A DNA stretch of 64,000 nucleotides from Lepus europaeus (Eukaryota > Chordata > Mammalia > Lagomorpha > Leporidae): NCBI RefSeq assembly GCF_033115175.1, contig NC_084837.1, positions 9,128,266 to 9,192,265 of the forward strand, given 5' to 3'. Positions 54,370 through 64,000 of this stretch are shown piece after piece (within the stretch, counting starts at the first letter, position 1; each line of letters opens with the position of its first letter). The position numbers and the translations under genes were made by a program. The notes beneath the pieces are model-generated. The model was given only the letters and a program-made list of their open reading frames with translations, was not told where the DNA came from and made no database searches.

Positions 54370-55280
54370 TTGAAAGCAAATATACATTGCATTTTAGTTG
54401 TCGTATCTCTTAAATTCTATAATTTGACACATTTGTTTAGCCATTTTTTGGTCTTTCCTGACATTAATAATTTTAAAGATTACAGGCCTTTTGTCTACCA
54501 GTTTGACTTTTCCTATTCTTTGAAATTAGATTCAGGTTTTGCATTTTTGGCAGAAATAACATGTAAGTGATTATACATCCTTGGCGTATGGCGGCAGTTT
54601 GACTATGTTAGTAATGTTTGTCGTGATCTCTAAGATTTTGCTTGCATGTTGTCTGCATTATAAAATTTTAATTGTCCCCTTTTTATTTAATTATCTGTGG
54701 AAGACACTCGAAAGTATAAATATTTGTCCTCCCTAAAATGTTCACATAATGGCTTTAGTATTCATTGATAATTCCTGCCTGAATTACTTAGTACACAATA
54801 GTGGCAAATTGGTGTTTTTTCCTATCATTCCTTCTACATTTATTAGTTTGCATTCTGTTGTAAAGAAGAGCCTTTGCTTCTCATTTGGTTGTCAGTTATC
54901 AATATGAATTCATAGATTTTTTAATCATATAATTCTCTATTACCTATAAGTATTCATTTTAAAAAAAATTTTTTTAGTTTTATTTTATTTTATTTTGGTA
55001 TTCATTTTGATGTTCCAGATTAACCCAGATTTGGAGAATGGGAACTCCTTTGATTTAACTCTTTGGTTGTTTTGACATGTTTCCTTAATTTCTTCCAATT
55101 TTAGTATATGTGCTACCAAAGCGAGTACAATGTCTCCTTAATTTCTCGAGCATTTCCTTGCTTTCTGGAACAGTAAGATTTTTCAGGCTGTCCTATCATC
55201 AGCCGTTAATTCCTGTTTTTTTTTAATTGGGTAAATGTATAGGAACCAAGAACTGGGCAGAAGGCTGTAGATACTGGACT
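54370..55280 (-). mobile_element. Old L1M-type relic, antisense
   Basis: CATTTTAGTTGTCGTATCTC, AGATTCAGGTTTTGCATTTTTGGCAG, CCTTCTACATTTATTAGTTTGCATTCTG and GAGCATTTCCTTGCTTTCTGG are in the same order as in the relics at 35590 and 59220. Confidence 0.55.
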
Positions 55281-55419
55281 TTCATTGTTTCAGAACCTTT
55301 TCAGTTTTATCAAGCTAAGTAATTTTGCATTTATGCTGATTTCTCAAATGGTAGAATGTAATTTCCGTTTACACTCCAAAATTCCTTTTCCTTTGACAGA
55401 GTTAACAGTTTTAGTAATT

Positions 55420-55755
55420 GTTTTTTTTTTTTTAAAGATTTTTAAAATTTATTTGGAAGATGGAGTTACAGAGAGAGGTAGAGACAGAGAGGTCTTCCAT
55501 CCACTGATTCACTCCCCAGATGGCTGCAATGGCTGGAGCTGCGCTGATCCGAAGCCAAGAGCCAGGAGCCAGGAGCCTCTTCTGGGTCTCCCATGTGGGT
55601 GTAGGGACCCAAGGACTTGGGCCATCTTCCACTGCTATCCCCATAGCAGAGAGCTGGATCAGAAGAGGAGTAGCCGGGACTCGAACCAGCACCCACATGG
55701 AATGCGGGCGCTTCAGGCCAGGGCTTTAACCCACTGTGCCACAGCACCAGCCCCG
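55420..55755 (-). mobile_element. C-type SINE with target-site duplication
   Basis: ACAGTTTTAGTAATT (55405-55419) and ACAATTTTAGTAATT (55756-55770) match at 14/15. The head complement is complete. Confidence 0.95.
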
Positions 55756-55770
55756 ACAATTTTAGTAATT

Positions 55771-56430
55771 TAATTTACCTCTTCTATTTGTATCTGCGGT
55801 GGTTGGATCTTCTTTTTCAAAACATCTGTCAAGCTTCTTGGGAATAGGAATCCCATTTTATAATTTTTAACATACTGAGTGAATATGTGCAATAGTGCCT
55901 TGAACATAGTTGATGCTGTATGTTGTTTATCATATGTAATTATAATAATGACTCGATATTATCTTTTTAAATCTCATACTGTAATTAAATATTTTGCTAT
56001 AACATTTTAGCTAATTTTATGGAAACCTTTCTTTTAAGTGAATTGCTGATTCATATGTTTTAATAATTTTGCTGTTCTAGAAGATATAATATACTAAAAA
56101 AATTTTCAGCTTTTAAGAGCTTAATTCCTGAGATTAAAGTGTGTAATTAAAGAACATCAAAGTGCCTGATCTTGGCATTGATGTTTTGTGTTTTGTTCTT
56201 TACCTTCCTTGGCATCACTTTAATTATAAAATTAGATGATAACTAGATCCTTTTAAATTGTGTGTTACATACTGTATATTTAATTAACATTAAATGTTTA
56301 TGAAAGTAAAATTAAGTGTTACAAAATACAGCATAGAGAATATTGTAGTCCCAAACTAGGAGTCATTGTGTTCAAATTCTTTGCAACCATTGCATTACTT
56401 TGGTGATTTATTTCACTGTTTGATCTTCAT
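55771..56430. other. Unassigned intronic sequence
   Basis: AT-rich. Nothing recognised. Confidence 0.35.
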
Positions 56431-56434
56431 TGCC

Positions 56435-57480
56435 TTATTTATTCACTGGGCTAGATGATGGGGAATACCAGTGAATAAGGCCTGACTTTGAATTATGGGA
56501 ATATGGACATACGTGTGTTTGTAAGCCACTTTTCATTTGTGCTTTATTGTGATGTGTGCTTGATCTATACAGTACAGAGTGCCATAGGAGCCCATAGAAG
56601 AGGCAGTTAACCCAGTTTCAGGGAGACCAGAAAAATTAAGACCAGAAGGAAGTGAATAAACTTAACTTTGTGAAGAGGGAGGATAGATTAAAAGGTATTA
56701 AGCTTTGGAGATACTCTATACAATATGATGAATCAGAAAGTGTAGGAGAGGGAGGCACCAATGGGGTAGTGAAAGATGAAACTGAAGAGGTAAAGAGAGA
56801 CCAATTTATGAAGAACCCTTACGTTTATAAAGAGCCCTTATGGTATTAGGAAATTTATGTTAAGGACTTTATCTTAGGGAAAATTGAAGCATCTTAAATC
56901 TGGGAGGAAATTAAAAAGATAATACCAGGTTCACCCTGGTGAGTTATTGGGAGACAGTTAAGACTGGTAGCTAGAGAGAGTGATAACAACATGAGGACAG
57001 TATTAACCACAGATTATTTGAAAATGGTAAGGTGGCTAGATTATTGGAGGAGGTTTAAGAAATAGGTAGATCTATGAGGTGGAGTTAAATGATTCAGTGA
57101 CAGAAAGTAGTTTGTCAGATGAAAGAGAGGGTAGCAATGGTTAGAAGGTAATGGTTAGGTTTATGGCTTGGGCATTTGGGAGAATGGATGGGCTGTTTAT
57201 TGAAACAAGAATCATAAAATGAAGAGCAAATCTGAGAGACAGTGATAAGTGTGAGAGCACCCTGGAAGGATAAAGAGATAGAGAGTGGGATGTCTGATGT
57301 CTGAATTCATTAATAGAACTGGAACATGTCATTCCTGGTAATGATATGGCCCAGAGTTTTGGTCTTAGAATGGGTCTTTGAAGAGAAGTAAAAGTAAAGG
57401 TATAAAATGTTCAAGGAACTGAGAGGACTGGCTTGATAAAAGCCCAAGGACATGTCTGCCCTAAGGCAGGGGATCCTGTT
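56435..57480 (-). mobile_element. L2 relic, antisense
   Basis: TTATTCACTGGGCTAGATGATGGGGAATACCAGTGAATAAGGCC and later GGCTTGGGCATTTGGGAGAATGGATGG follow antisense L2. The middle is strongly diverged. Confidence 0.5.
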
Positions 57481-57595
57481 TTAGATGACAAAGGTTTTCA
57501 GTTTTTGGTTTGGAAAAAGAAATGAAAAATGTCAAATTTTGTATGTAAGAATGTCAGTTAAAAAACAAATCCACACAAAGTATAGAGAATTGCTT

Positions 57596-57643
57596 TTTTC
57601 CCTCCCCTCCCCTCCCTTCCCTCCTTTCCTTTCTTTCTTTTAT
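57596..57643. repeat. Pyrimidine-rich (CCTTT)n-like tract
   Basis: CCCCTCCCCTCCCC...CTTTCTTTCTTTT precedes an antisense SINE and probably grew from its poly(T). Confidence 0.85.
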
Positions 57644-57938
57644 AGGCAGAGTTATAGAAAGGAAGAGGCAGAGAGAGAGAGATCCTCCATCTGCTGGTTT
57701 AATCCCCCATGGCCGCAACAGCCAGAGCTGGGGCATTCTGAACCCATGAGCGTGGAGCCTCCTCTGGGTCTCCCACATGGGTGCAGGGGCCCAAGGACTT
57801 GTGTCATCTTCCACTGCTTTCCCAGGCCATAGCAGAGAGCTGGATTGGAAGTGGTGCAGCTGGGACTTGAACCTACATCCATATTGGATGCTGGCACTGC
57901 ATGTGGTGGCTTTACCCACTACACCAGAGTGCTGTCCC
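57644..57938 (-). mobile_element. C-type SINE
   Basis: AGGCAGAGTTATAGAAAGG to CACTACACCAGAGTGCTGTCCCC. The usual AAATAAAT tail is replaced by the pyrimidine tract. Confidence 0.92.
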
Positions 57939-58199
57939 CAAGAGAACTGTTTTTCTAAACAAAGCAGGAAACTGTTTAATAGCCCCCATGTTAAAAATGC
58001 TTCTCAGTATCAGCTAAATTGCCAAGATTTTAAAAAATCCTCCTCAGTTGTCACCAAAAATTAAGCAATATATCAGGTATATAATACATTAGAGTGAATA
58101 ACAGAATGAATACTTAGCAGTATGAATACAGTCAGCATCTCTCAGTTCCCTTATTCTTTTTTCGTCATCAGAAGTAATCTTAAATTTGGTTTTACCTTT

Positions 58200-58548
58200 T
58201 TTTTTTTTTTATTTATTTTTTGACAGGCAGAGTGGACAGTGAGAGAGAGAGACAGAGAGAAAGGTCTTCCTTTGCCATTGGTTCACCCTCCAATGGCCGC
58301 CGCGGCTGGCGCGCTGCGGCCGGTGCACCGTGCTGATCTGATGGCAGGAGCCAGGTGCTTCTCCTGGTCTCCCATGGGGTGCAGGGCCCAAGCACTTGGG
58401 CCATCCTCCACTGCACTCCTGGGCCACAGCAGAGAGCTGGACTGGAAGAGGGGCAACCGGGACAGGATCGGTGCCCCGACCGGGACTAGAACCCGGTGTG
58501 CTGGCGCTGCAAGGCGGACGATTAGCCTAGTGAGCTGCAGCGCTGGCC
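58200..58548 (-). mobile_element. Young C-type SINE with perfect target-site duplication
   Basis: GGTTTTACCTTT at 58188-58199 and 58549-58560. CpG-rich young body. The head complement is GTGAGCTGCAGCGCTGGCC. Confidence 0.96.
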
Positions 58549-58570
58549 GGTTTTACCTTTCTTATTTTTA

Positions 58571-58866
58571 AATGATATACGTCTGTCTCTTCCTCTCTGT
58601 CACTCTGCCTTTCAAATAAATGAATAAATCATAAAAGATGGCCACGCTAGCCAGAGCTGGCCTGATGCAAAGCCAGGAGCTTGTTCTGGGTCTCATCAGT
58701 GGATGCAGGAGCCCAAGGACTTGGGCCATCTTCCAGTGCTTTCCCAGGTACATTAGCAGGGAGCCAGATCAGAAGTGAAGTAGCAGGGTACTCAAATTGG
58801 TGCCCATATGGGTTGCTGGTACCAAATATGGCAGCTTTACCCTATATGCCGCAGCACTAGCCCTGC
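58571..58866 (-). mobile_element. C-type SINE with its 3' tail inverted
   Basis: 58571-58637 is a sense SINE tail (CACTCTGCCTTTCAAATAAATG). 58638-58866 is an antisense body and head (GATGGCCACGCTAGCC to CGCAGCACTAGCCC) with no tail of its own. About 30 bases of the normal junction are missing. Confidence 0.8.
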
Positions 58867-58895
58867 ATAAATTCTTTTTTAAAAAATTCCCTCAG

Positions 58896-59185
58896 GGGTC
58901 CAGTGCTGTGACATAGTAGCTCTGCCTGTGGCTCTGGCATCCCATCTGGGTACCAGTTCGAGTTCTGGCTGCTCCACTTCCAAACTAGCTTCCTGCTGGT
59001 GACCTAGGTGAGCAGTGCAAGTTGGCCCGAGTGAACGGGCCCCTGTACCTATGATGGAGACCTGGAAGAAGCTCCTGGCTTCGATAGGCTCCGGCCATTG
59101 TGGCTATTTGGGGAGTGAACCAGTGGATGGAAGATCTGTCTCTCTCTCTTTCTGTAACTCTGCTACTCAAATAAATAAATAAATA
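58896..59185 (+). mobile_element. C-type SINE with target-site duplication
   Basis: ATTCCCTCAG (58886-58895) and AATCCCTCAG (59186-59195). Sense orientation. The body has small deletions. Confidence 0.93.
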
Positions 59186-59219
59186 AATCCCTCAGTAAAA
59201 GACAGCGTTAAGCTTTTTT

Positions 59220-60260
59220 TTTAATGGTGAGATAATACTAGATAGGAAAAAGTTGCAAAAATGGTATGGACTGTCTGCAAGGTTTCTTTACTTGGCTTCC
59301 TCTAATGTTGGACAATTTACATAAGCGTAGTGTGACTGTCAATAATTTTGGTATGCTACTATTAACTAAACTTGAAGACCCAATTTTAATTTTGTCATTT
59401 TTCTCTAATGGCCGTTTTCTGTTGTAGGATCCAGTCTATTTGTTGGTGTCTTTTTAGTCTCCTGTAATCTGTGATAATAACTCATTCTTCCCTTGTTTGT
59501 ATGATCTGCATGCCTTTGAAATCTACTAGTAATTATTTTTCAGATTTTTTTTTCAGTTTGCACTTCTCTGATGTTTTCTTATAATTAATTTGGGATTATA
59601 TATTTTTGGCAATAATACTATTGAAGTAATGGGATTTTGTAAGGAGGTATGTTTTATATCAGCGAGTATATGATATATGGTAATGTTCATTGTGTTTCCT
59701 TAAGGTGGTGTCTGCTGGTTTCTCCCCTGCTGGTTTCCCCATGGTTTTATTTTATAATTGATAAATATATTTGGGGGGATACTTTGAAATTATGCTCATT
59801 CCTGGTTTCTCTTAAAACTTTCACATGTTCATTTTAGTGTCAATCAGTGTAATTTATCTGTAACACAAAATGGTGATTTTGTTTCTTTATTTATATCAGT
59901 GTAGAATCAGAAGATGTTTTGTAGGTTATAATCTGATGTTATCACTTGTTTTAATTGTTCAGATTATCCTGCTGTGTCATTGAGAGCTCCTTCTGGTTGG
60001 TTCTTGTGATGTTTTGATATGCCCCATCATTTTTGAAGCTTTTCTTTTTGGTACTATGATAAATTCTAGGCTCATCTTGTATTTTATCTTCTGCAACTCT
60101 GGAATCATTCCTTTTCCTTTTTATGTAGGATAACATTTAGAAACTTAAGATCTGGGTGCTAGGTGTGCTCCCTTGCTACTGAGCAGTTTTTATAGTCCTT
60201 GTCAGCAGACAGGGTGGAGAAATATATGTGTGTATGTACTGATCTCCACACATATGGACA
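59220..60260 (-). mobile_element. Old L1M-type relic, antisense
   Basis: TTAAGGTGGTGTCTGCTGGTTTCTCC, AATTGATAAATATATTTGGGGGGATACTTTGAAA, AGGCTCATCTTGTATTTTATC and CTGGGTGCTAGGTGTGCTC are collinear with antisense L1M. Confidence 0.6.
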
Positions 60261-60294
60261 TCTAGAGTCAGTTCTGTAACACAGCATATGTATT

Positions 60295-60295
60295 C

Positions 60296-60327
<32 letters not shown>

Positions 60328-60631
60328 ATTTATTTATTTGAAAGTCGGAGTTACACAGAGAAGAGAGAGAGGTCTTCCATCTACTGGTTCACTCCCCAGA
60401 TGGCTGCAACTACCGGGGCTGCGCTGATCTGAAGCCAGGAGCCAGGAGCTTCTTCTGGGTCTCCCATGTGGGTGCAAGGGTCCAAGGACTTGGGCCATCT
60501 TTTACTGCTTTCCCAGGCCATAGCAGAGAGCTATATTGGAAGATGAGCAGCCAGGACAAGAACCGGCGCCTGTATGGGATGCCGGTGCTTCAGGCCAGGG
60601 TGTTAGCCCACTGTGTCACAGCGCCTGCCCC
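60295..60631 (-). mobile_element. C-type SINE with target-site duplication
   Basis: ACAGCATATGTATT (60281-60294) and ACAGTGTATGTATT (60632-60645), 12/14. It starts with a T tract of about 24. Confidence 0.94.
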
Positions 60632-60645
60632 ACAGTGTATGTATT

Positions 60646-61130
60646 TTAAAAATCACTGTGTTCTGCACAATCATGCAGTGAATTCCTCAGAGTTCACAAG
60701 ATCAGTGAAGTCAGTGAGACAACATTCAGAAACTTTGTCAGTGACACATTAACAGAAAGAATAGGAACTTAATAAACATCCGTAAAATAGCATGGTTTTA
60801 GACATACTAAATTGTTAGGTAATAGGCAAACATATAATAAATATGACACTTTACCATGGAAAAGATGTGAAGTTTACTTATGTTAAGTCAGTGTTCTAAA
60901 TATTGTAGCTAGTAAATTATTGTGAAATGGTAGAAGGACAATTATCAGAAATCAGATGAAAAATAACACCAGATGTGGGTGGATGTGGGTCATAACACAT
61001 GCAGTGGGCTGTGGAGACTCATTTTCATTTGAGTCAGTTTTCCCCTGGATGCCTTAGCAACATAGTCTTCATTTCTAGAATAATATTGTGTCTTTTTCCA
61101 GTTCTTATCTGCATTTAGTCAGATTCTTTT
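60646..61130. other. Unassigned intronic sequence
   Basis: Nothing recognised. Confidence 0.35.
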
Positions 61131-62165
61131 TTTTTTTTTAATTTTGTCCATTTTTATTGAGTTTTGGATTTCTGATTCAGGGTGGTTTTCATATCCTCAA
61201 AAGCTTGTTTGAATGTATTTAGTTCTGTTTGTAGTGTTGGCTTATAGTTGTTTTCTGCACTGGGGTGGTCTTTTGCAGGAGAAGGGGTCCTTATTTGAAA
61301 TATGTCATTCTGTTTCCTGATTTGCTGGACTTTACATTTTTATAGTATTGGGGTGTTCTGCAGGATTCCTAGTGTAATGATTCCCTCTGTCTAGAATAGT
61401 CTTGTTGCTTCAGTGATTTCTGTGTTAAATGGTTGGAGAAGAGTTGTGAGGCTTCCAATTTTGATTCTCTTTCGTCTTGTAGGACCTTTATTTTCTTATC
61501 TTTTTCCCTTTATCATTCAATTTGCGATGGACATTTTTCCCTTCCTTTTGCTCTTTTTGTACCCCTAGAAACTATGTTTCCAGGAGTCCCTCTTTTCCTA
61601 GCTTTGTCAATGGTGTCTGGTCCTTTATGTCACCAGGAGTTGAAATTCCTTCCCTGTAGGCTGTGTTGTGATCTGCCCAGATATTTCTCCAATATGTTCA
61701 GATAGAGGGTATTTAATATTTTTGGTGATCTTTCCGAATGACCTATAGGCCCCCTTTGCTGCTAATTTCTTGGCCACAAAGCCTTGTGGCACTTGGAGTG
61801 AGTGACAACTTGAAAGATCAAGTTCTGGGTTTTGGTGATTTTTCTGTTCTCATGCATAGTGTTTTGCAGTAAAAACATTCTTTGTCCTTAAGTACTACAC
61901 TGGGAGTGTGGTTTTCTGTAGAATTTCCTTACTTTTCCATATGATTTAAGGGGAATACTTTTATAATTATTTAGATAGACTGCACCATTGTCCTCATTTT
62001 CTAAAGTCTCTGCTTGTGAAGGTTCGGGGAGGAATCCTTTGACATAGGCTGTCAATGCTTTTAGTTAAGAAAGCTGTCAGTAAGGAAAAGACACCAGTAA
62101 GCCGAGACTCTCGAAAGTTATCTTGGAGAAGGAGAAATAAATTAATCAAGTTCAAATATTCTTTG
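61131..62165 (-). other. Unassigned block beginning in a T tract; possible retroelement
   Basis: T(10) at 61131 is followed by about 0.7 kb of T/G-rich sequence (TTTATTGAGTTTTGGATTTCTG, GTTTGAATGTATTTAGTTC) with repeated short TTGTTT/CTGT patterns. This is the look of an antisense retroelement, but I cannot match it to L1, L2 or an LTR. The part beyond about 61820 is undefined. Confidence 0.3.
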
Positions 62166-62957
62166 TTCATTTTAATGAACAATGAGAGGCAGAGAGTGGG
62201 CCAGCGCTGTGGTGTAGCTAGTAAAGCTGCTGCCTGCAGTGCCAGCATCCCATATGGGTGCCGGTTCAAGTCCTGGCTGCTCCACTTCCGATCCAGCTCT
62301 CTGCTATGGCCTGGGAAAGCAGTAGAAGATGGCCTAAGTCCTCGGGATCCTGCACCCATGTGGGAGACTTGGAAGAAGCTCCTGGCTCCTGACTTTGGAT
62401 TGATGCAGCTCTGGTAGTTGTAGCCAATTGGGGAATGAACCAGCGGATGGAAGACCTTTCCCCCTCTCTCTGCCTCTCCTTCTCTCTCTGTGTAACTCTG
62501 GTTTTCAAATAAATAATAAATCTTTAAAAAACAAAAACATTCTTTCTCTCCACTTCTACCTCTGTAAGTCTGCTTTTCAAGTAAATAAGTAAATCTTTAA
62601 AAAAAAAAAAAGAAAAGAAAACCAGAGAGGCAGAGAGAAACCGGCGTGGGGGGTGGGGGGTGTGGGTGGTTGGGGGGTGTGGGAATCGATCAAGAGATCT
62701 TCCATTCGCTGGTTCACTTCCCAAATGGCTGCGGTGCCAGAGCTGGGCTGATTTGAAGCCAGGAGCCAGAACCTTGTTCCGGGTCTCCCATGCAGGTGCA
62801 GGGGCCCAAGCAGTTGGACCGTCTTTCACTGCTCTCCTAGACCATATATCAGAGAGCTGGATCAGAAGAGGAGCAGCCAGGTCTCGAACCAGTGCCCATA
62901 TGGGGTGCCGGCCTGCAGGTGGTGACTTTTACCAGCTATGCCACAGTGCTGGCCCTC
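62166..62957 (-). mobile_element. C-type SINE split by a composite SINE
   Basis: The antisense tail region before 62197 resumes at 62625 with GAGAGGCAGAGAG, passes a G-rich (GGGGTGT)n tract at 62646-62691 and reaches the head complement CTATGCCACAGTGCTGGCCC. Confidence 0.8.
62197..62624 (+). mobile_element. C-type SINE followed by a second SINE tail, one insertion
   Basis: A full SINE (62197-62532) is followed by CCACTTCTACCTCTGTAAG...TTTCAAGTAAATAAGTAAATC-A(n), the tail of another SINE. The exact 13-base repeat GAGAGGCAGAGAG lies at 62184-62196 and 62625-62637 and brackets both parts. Confidence 0.85.
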
Positions 62958-63177
62958 AATTATTTTTTATAGTTTCCACAAGTTTTAAATAATGACTTGC
63001 CAGGCTTCATTAACTTGACACACCTTCATTTCCTCATTTGAATGAACATTTTTCAAAATTATTTCTTTTTTCTGCCTGCCTTTTTTCTTGATGTTGAGAT
63101 TTCTAGATAGCCCCCAGTGTCCGTGTCTCTCCTCTTACCTCTTTTGCTGCTTTAACTGTTATTTTTTTTTAATGAGG

Positions 63178-63500
63178 ATTTAATTTTTTAAATTGATTAA
63201 TTAATTTGAAAGGCAGAGTTACAGAGAGAGGCAGAGAGAGAAAGAGGTCCTCCATCCTCTGGTTTGCTCCCCAGATGGCTGTAGTGGCTGGAGCTGAGCT
63301 GATCTGAAGCCAGGAGCCAGGAGCTTCCTTGGTCTCCCACACGGGTGTGGGGCCCAAGGACTTGGGCAGTCTTCCACTGCTTTCCCAGGCCATAGCAGAG
63401 AGCTGGATGGGAAATGGAGCAGCCGAGACTCCAACCTGTGCCCATTGGGATGCTGGCACTGCAGGCAGAAGCTTTACCTGCTATGCCACAGTGCTGATCC
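63178..63500 (-). mobile_element. C-type SINE
   Basis: ATTGATTAATTAATTTGAAAGG to CTATGCCACAGTGCTGATCCC. Complete antisense copy. Confidence 0.93.
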
Positions 63501-63644
63501 CTTAATTATTATTTTACATTGAGTGATTCTGAAGTAGAAACACATATAAGATAGAACTCCTTTTTTCTCAGAGACAATGGCTTAGAGGTTAAAAATCCCA
63601 TTAATTACTATGCTGAGTTAATTATTAATTGGCATATAAATTTA

Positions 63645-64000
63645 AGATATAATGATGGATTAGAGACTTGAGCAAAGGAAGAGTTCAGGAGTGGTCATTG
63701 GATGCTTCATGAAAAATTGACATTTCAGCTGGATATCAGGCTTTATTGTCTGAGATGTAGAAAAGATATTCCAGATAGAACAGTTTGGGCAAAAGAGCCA
63801 AAACAGGAAAATGAGAGGTATGTATTGGACAGAGTTTGACTAGATTGGAGGGCTTTTCAGTTGTAGAAGATGGTAGAGATTGATAAAGAGTTTAGAGCTA
63901 GATTGTACAGCCGCAAAATGTTCAGGAATTGGGACTTTGTTCTTAGATGAAAAAGAGCCATCGAGATTTTTTAAGTCATCAGAAACTTCTTAATATGCTT
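63645..64000 (-). mobile_element. L2 relic, antisense, running off the window
   Basis: AAAAGATATTCCAGATAGAACAGTTTGGGCAAAAGAGCC and GGAATTGGGACTTTGTTCTTAG..AAAAGAGCCATCGAG follow antisense L2 order. Confidence 0.6.

Larger units (their letters stand above)
42887..64000 (+). other. Putative first intron, incomplete
   Basis: Inferred from the donor at 42887, the lack of any convincing acceptor-exon-donor unit to the right, and the 16:4 antisense bias of SINEs in this interval. If correct, the intron is at least 21 kb. Confidence 0.45.

Overview
The window is mammalian nuclear DNA from a lagomorph, most probably European rabbit (Oryctolagus cuniculus); hare or another leporid is not excluded. 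The evidence is 53 copies of the lagomorph C-type SINE. Its head reads GGGGCYRGYGCTGTGGC, it has a CAGTAGAAGATGGCCCAAGT-like core, a pyrimidine tract and an AAATAAATAAATCTT-A(n) tail. The leporid-type L1 3' UTR at 45776-46775 supports the same origin. Family names and consensus comparisons are from memory; no search was run.

I find no protein-coding exon that I can defend. Translations of 60-250 codons come from SINE bodies, (CT)n/(GA)n tracts or the stop-poor CpG island, and several start at GTG or end inside a transposon tail.

1-41.8 kb looks intergenic. It holds 17 plus- and 16 minus-strand SINEs in old L1, L2, MIR, MaLR/MLT1 LTR, Tigger, MER5 and mariner-like debris. Notable structures are an old L1 with an inverted 5' part (10405-13250), an LTR inside an L1 (35887-36303), a palindromic-ended mini-transposon cut by a SINE (39778-40247), and several SINE-in-SINE nests.

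41.9-43.6 kb is a strong CpG island. It has NRF1 and ETS-type sites, a perfect MEF2-type element that can also act as a TATA box (42746-42755), a probable short non-coding first exon ending at a GT donor at 42887, and a second, stronger donor at 43546. This is best read as the promoter of a plus-strand gene. I cannot name the gene: its coding exons are not in the window.

43.6-64 kb is read as the start of a long first intron. It opens with about 2 kb of AT-rich sequence without recognised repeats. SINE orientation then becomes skewed: 16 antisense against 4 sense.

No novel gene system was found. The points most worth checking are the promoter architecture, the mini-transposon family, the inverted L1, and two SINE insertions that seem to carry extra 3' sequence.
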